A stretch of 64,000 bases of DNA. Origin: Szabonella sp046295215. Its GTDB lineage: Bacteria; Pseudomonadota; Alphaproteobacteria; Rhodobacterales; Rhodobacteraceae. Below the pieces are notes generated by a model that saw only the letters and a program-made list of their open reading frames with translations, had not been told where the DNA came from and did not search any database. Positions within the stretch are counted from its first letter, which is position 1, and the number at the start of each line of letters is the position of its first letter. This document shows positions 61,601 to 64,000 of the stretch, in pieces. The stretch is taken from NCBI GenBank assembly GCA_046295215.1, contig JBKBNP010000023.1, positions 1-64,000 on the forward strand, written 5' to 3'. The position numbers and the translations under genes are program-made.

Positions 61601-63205
61601 GCGCCGATGAAGTCCTACCTCGCCGCCGCCGTGGGGCTGGTCAAGCAATACGCCTGGGCCTTTCCCGCCTTCAAGCGGCCGCAGGGCGTGTCCAATCCGA
61701 TGGAGATCGACCTGCGGACCCTGTCGCCCGAGGAAAACGAGGCCATCCTCGATTTCGCCTTCCAGCGGTATTTCGAGGATTCAGGCCTCTTTGGCACGGT
61801 CGAGGATTGTCTGGACCGGGTGGAAAGCCTGAAACGCATCGGCGTGGCGGAAGTCGCCTGCCTGATCGACTATGGTATCGCGCCCGAAAAGGTGATGGAG
61901 GGGCTTTATCCGCTGGCCGAGGTTCTGCGTCGCGCCAATGCGAGCGCCGGGCCGGAAGACGGAGACTGGTCTATCGCTGCCCAACTGATCCGCCACCGGG
62001 TCACGCATCTGCAATGCACGCCCTCCATGGCGCGGATGATCGCGATGAATGACGACAGCCGCGCGGCGCTTGCGGGCGTGAAAACCCTGATGGTGGGCGG
62101 CGAGGCGCTGCCCTCGGCCCTCGTACGCGACCTGCAAGCGGCAACCCCGGCGCGTATCCTCAACATGTATGGCCCCACGGAAACAACGATCTGGTCCACA
62201 GTGGAGGAGGCGCAAGCGGGCGAGGGCGTGGTGAACATCGGCACCCCCATCGCCAATACCCAAGTCTATGTGCTGGACGAGGCGCTGCAACCCGTGCCCC
62301 CCGGCATCGCAGGCGAATTGTGGATCGGTGGCGAAGGCGTCACGCGCGGCTACTGGCAGCGCGAGGATCTGACGGCGGACCGGTTCCGCACCAACCCCTT
62401 CCATCCGGGGCGGATGTATCGCACCGGCGATCTGGTGCGCCTGCGCCCCGATGGCAAGCTCGATTTCCTCGGTCGTGCAGACCATCAGGTGAAACTGCGC
62501 GGCTACCGGATCGAGCTGGGCGAGATCGAAACCGTGCTGGAGGCGCAACCCGGCGTGGCACAGGCCGTGGTCATGGCCCGGGAGGATGCCCCAAGTGATT
62601 TGCGGCTGGTGGCTTACCTTCGCGGCACGGCGACCGAGGCCGCCCTGCGCCCCGCACTGGCGGCGCTTTTGCCCGACCATATGGTGCCGCAGCATTTCGT
62701 GACTGTGGAAAGCTTCCCCCTGACCCCCAACCGCAAGGTGGACCGCAAGGCGCTGCCCGCCCCGTCGGCCACGCAGCCGGTTTCGGTGCCCGAAGAATTC
62801 GTGGCCCCGCAAGGCGTTGAAAGCCGGATTGCCGCGATCTGGTCGCGGATCCTCGGCGTGCCGAGAGTGGGGGCGAAGGACAATTTCTTTGCGCTTGGCG
62901 GGCACTCGCTGCTGGCGGTGCAGGCGCATCGGGAAATCCGGGCGGACCTGGGGGCTTCGGCGGCGCGGCTGTCGATCACCGACATCTTCCGCTTTCCCAC
63001 GCTCTCGGCCCTTGCAGGCCATCTGGAAGGCGGAGGCAAACCCTTGCAGATCCGCCCTGTCGTGCCGCAACACATGACCGCCCCCCCGCCGCCTGCCGCC
63101 AACACGGCCCCGGTGGCGAGCGTTTCGGACAGGGCAGATGCGCGGGCCGATGCGATGGCACGGCGGCGCGCGATGCGGGCAGGGCGGACCGGGGTGGATG
63201 CCTGA
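58622..63205 (+). CDS. NRPS: formyltransferase - interrupted adenylation domain with luciferase-like monooxygenase - carrier protein
   Basis: 1527 residues from ATG 58622, which has ggagcctgag directly ahead. Residues 1 to about 285 are a methionyl-tRNA-formyltransferase-like domain with Asn92/His94 (VNFHDAPLPRHAG) and Asp130 (GGVDEGAIL). About 290-520 resembles the back half of a condensation domain but lacks HHxxxDG. The adenylation domain starts near 525: LTYADLNSRAN, IYTSGSTGRPKGVMVEH, then FDISVLELF at 710-718. A MupA/Atu3671-type FMN monooxygenase (about 749-1106, EFSLYYWGNDDGVG) is inserted. Adenylation resumes with MYGPTETTIW, YRTGDLVRL and NRKVDRKALP (to about 1378). The carrier serine is Ser1429 in ALGGHSLLAV. 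No thioesterase. The specificity positions read by hand give D-I-L-H-M-G-M-I-W, close to the glycine code. It is likely an initiation module feeding the PKS. Confidence 0.9.
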   Translation: MTTLSLLLIGNESLTIQCGEMALARGHRIDAVVTRSAEVRGWASGRALRVVAQDRDTGARLGAIPVDWLLSIANLNVIPEAVLHLARIGAVNFHDAPLPRHAGLNAPVWALLEGEAQHGITWHRMTGGVDEGAILEQRIFDIRPDDTALTLNSRCFEAAIDSFPALLDHLENGDPEGVPQDLAQRSLHLRSDRPAAAGRLDFTAPAEAGLRLVRGMDHGTYLNPLTCAKIEAAGRVLAVGKAALAEGEASPGTVLEATEAGLVVACGTGALRLSGLRDMAGAAVCPRSLGVEPLASPDAAEAARLTNALASVANHEGALRRALAVMDPARIATPDTQGAAEWQRLDLPGNLAAKAIGALRASGLVAADLAHTTGADPAPGYVSPWSPLRVAVTGAGAEAQAAFDAALETAHARPGFATDLPLRDPALAGLRMPQIALSEADAPLSGSVVTLTAHALHYDRTRLPQAEAEAMAARIATFAAAFTPGAEVATLPLLPPDEAEAVLHRLNATQTDHDRALTVHRAFEAQVARTPEAVALVFEGTALTYADLNSRANRAAHVLAAMGVRPGTLVGLCVTRSVDLLVGALAIQKAGGAYVPMDPAYPADRIALYIEDSAAPVIVMQSALAPGLPTGGAQVLEIDRDPRLREAPGSNPDSGVMPDDLAYMIYTSGSTGRPKGVMVEHRNVANFFTGMDARIGAEAGVWLAVTSLSFDISVLELFWTLARGFKVVLSSDENRALVSSGRISSGQGMEFSLYYWGNDDGVGPKKYEMLLEGAKFADANGFVAVWTPERHFHAFGGPYPNPAVTGAAVAAVTKNLAVRAGSCVVPLHHPARIAEEWAVIDNLTDGRAGMAIASGWQPEDFVLRPENTPPANKAAMFAAADQVRRLWRGEGVEFPKADGSMLTVVTQPRPVSKELPLWVTTAGNPETWREAGTLGANVLTHLLGQSIDEVAGKIRIYHDALRAAGHDPATHKVTLMLHTYVGRDRDTVRRVAEAPMKSYLAAAVGLVKQYAWAFPAFKRPQGVSNPMEIDLRTLSPEENEAILDFAFQRYFEDSGLFGTVEDCLDRVESLKRIGVAEVACLIDYGIAPEKVMEGLYPLAEVLRRANASAGPEDGDWSIAAQLIRHRVTHLQCTPSMARMIAMNDDSRAALAGVKTLMVGGEALPSALVRDLQAATPARILNMYGPTETTIWSTVEEAQAGEGVVNIGTPIANTQVYVLDEALQPVPPGIAGELWIGGEGVTRGYWQREDLTADRFRTNPFHPGRMYRTGDLVRLRPDGKLDFLGRADHQVKLRGYRIELGEIETVLEAQPGVAQAVVMAREDAPSDLRLVAYLRGTATEAALRPALAALLPDHMVPQHFVTVESFPLTPNRKVDRKALPAPSATQPVSVPEEFVAPQGVESRIAAIWSRILGVPRVGAKDNFFALGGHSLLAVQAHREIRADLGASAARLSITDIFRFPTLSALAGHLEGGGKPLQIRPVVPQHMTAPPPPAANTAPVASVSDRADARADAMARRRAMRAGRTGVDA

Positions 63206-63848
63206 CCTTGCTGCCCTTGCGGCAGCCGTCTGCGTGCTGCTGCCCGAGGGCTGCGGCTGTGCTGCTGCCGATCCCCGCACTCCGCCGGACGGTCTGCTGC
63301 CCGGAGAGGCGATCACCGGCACGGACAAGCGTTTGCGCGAATATGCCGCCGGGCGCCGGGCGGCGCGGCAGGCGATGGCGCGGATCGGTCTGCCGCCTGC
63401 CGCGATACCGATGGGGCTCGACCGGGCGCCGGTCTGGCCTGCCGGGCTGTCAGGCTCGATCACCCACAGCGCGACGGCCTGTCTGGCGGCTGTTGCCGCG
63501 CGCCCCTTGCTGATCGGTCTGGATCTGGAACCGGATACCGACCTGCCTGCCGACCTGTGGCAAACGGTCCTGCGCCCTGAGGAAATCGCGCGGCTTCGCG
63601 GCGACGGACGGCAGGCGATGGTGGTGTTTTCCGCCAAGGAGGCCGCCTACAAGGCGCAATTCCCGCGCTCGCGCAGCCTCTTTGACTTTCACACGCTGGA
63701 GGTCATGCTGTCGGGTGGCCGGTTCACCGCCATCTTCCGTGACGCCGTTCCCGGCTTTGCACCTGCAACCCGGCTGGAGGGGCGGATCACCCGCGCCGAG
63801 GGGCATATCCTGACGCTTGTGGCCGCAACCTACCCCATGACTGCCTGA
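63198..63848 (+). CDS. 4'-phosphopantetheinyl transferase (Sfp/EntD type)
   Basis: 216 residues from ATG 63198, overlapping the NRPS stop by eight bases. Motifs: LSGSITHSATACLAAV, LLIGLDLEPDTDLP (magnesium-binding acidic pair) and VVFSAKEAAYKAQFP (Lys-Glu-x-x-x-Lys), with RRAARQAMARIGL upstream as in the EntD group. It attaches the phosphopantetheine arm from CoA to carrier serines, here Ser1788 of the PKS and Ser1429 of the NRPS. Its presence as the last gene makes the operon self-sufficient for carrier activation. Its 3' end overlaps the convergent azlD-like gene by 19 bases. Confidence 0.9.
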   Translation: MPDLAALAAAVCVLLPEGCGCAAADPRTPPDGLLPGEAITGTDKRLREYAAGRRAARQAMARIGLPPAAIPMGLDRAPVWPAGLSGSITHSATACLAAVAARPLLIGLDLEPDTDLPADLWQTVLRPEEIARLRGDGRQAMVVFSAKEAAYKAQFPRSRSLFDFHTLEVMLSGGRFTAIFRDAVPGFAPATRLEGRITRAEGHILTLVAATYPMTA

Positions 63849-64000
63849 AGCAGCCAAAGCGCGCCCATCCCCGCCACAAGGGCCGCGATCACCCCGAATC
63901 GCCAGCCCGCATAAAGCGCCGCCGCCGCCGCGATCAGCCGCAGCGGGTCCGCCACGCCCCCGGTCGCGGCAGGCCACAGCACCATCGGCACCACCATCGC
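63830..64000 (-). CDS. azlD: AzlD-family branched-chain amino acid transport protein, C-terminal part (partial)
   Basis: The minus-strand frame from the window edge reads AMVVPMVLWPAATGGVADPL, then an Arg-Leu-Ile-Ala-rich helix, LYAGWRFGVIAALVAGM and GALWLLQAVMG before the stop at 63830-63832. Two hydrophobic helices with a Pro-x-x-Leu-Trp-Pro start fit the small AzlD/AzlC-partner membrane protein. Only 56 residues are inside the window. AzlC would be expected just beyond the right edge on the same strand. Confidence 0.6.
   Translation of the reverse strand, partial: AMVVPMVLWPAATGGVADPLRLIAAAAALYAGWRFGVIAALVAGMGALWLLQAVMG

Overview
The window is GC-rich, densely coded DNA. Gene content and codon use point to an alphaproteobacterium, most probably of the Rhodobacterales (Rhodobacter/Paracoccus-like). 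This rests on family resemblance and gene organisation; there is no rRNA or marker gene here, and no tRNA, rRNA, CRISPR array or intact insertion sequence was seen.

Layout. (1) 1-209: the end of an IS3-family element abuts the start of an IS630-family transposase. (2) 266-8470: a leftward operon for gamma-butyrobetaine/crotonobetaine and L-carnitine (BKACE-type cleavage enzyme, lipocalin lipoprotein, carnitine dehydrogenase fused to a thioesterase, acyl-CoA dehydrogenase, NDP-forming CoA ligase, enoyl-CoA hydratase), with a divergent CdhR-like regulator. (3) 8643-14409: a potassium/proton antiporter, a LacI-type regulator, and a DgcA-like flavin demethylase divergent from a TetR regulator. 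The demethylase could act on the glycine betaine made by region 2. (4) 14580-27009: an RTX island with a decayed RTX gene, a 2809-residue mosaic protein (five beta-helix starts, cadherin-like domains, RTX repeats) and a subtilisin-like protease with RTX repeats. No type I secretion genes are in the window. (5) 27546-40258: a LysR regulator divergent from a phosphonate operon: phnW, phnA, phnY, an FAD oxidoreductase, a PbfA-like lyase, an EamA transporter, and phnS, phnT and a double-domain permease. (6) 40262-41425: an enolase-superfamily enzyme of unknown substrate. (7) 41654-50838: an exopolysaccharide locus: flippase, small membrane protein, ExoY-like initiating transferase, Wzz/GumC and CpsD-like proteins, two glycosyltransferases and a polymerase-like membrane protein. 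(8) 51200-63848: a four-gene PKS/NRPS operon. (9) 63830-64000: the end of an azlD-like gene.

The most notable item is region 8. One NRPS protein reads formyltransferase - degenerate condensation-like segment - adenylation domain interrupted by a luciferase-like monooxygenase - carrier protein. My hand-read specificity code is close to the glycine code. It sits with a single-module PKS of order KS-AT-KR-DH-carrier-TE, a glycosyltransferase between them and a phosphopantetheinyl transferase at the end. This looks like a compact, self-sufficient pathway to a small, possibly N-formylglycine-primed and glycosylated product. The product is not deducible from sequence alone.

The carnitine and phosphonate regions look like nutrient scavenging of methylated onium compounds and C-P compounds. 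The RTX and exopolysaccharide regions deal with the cell surface and extracellular space.
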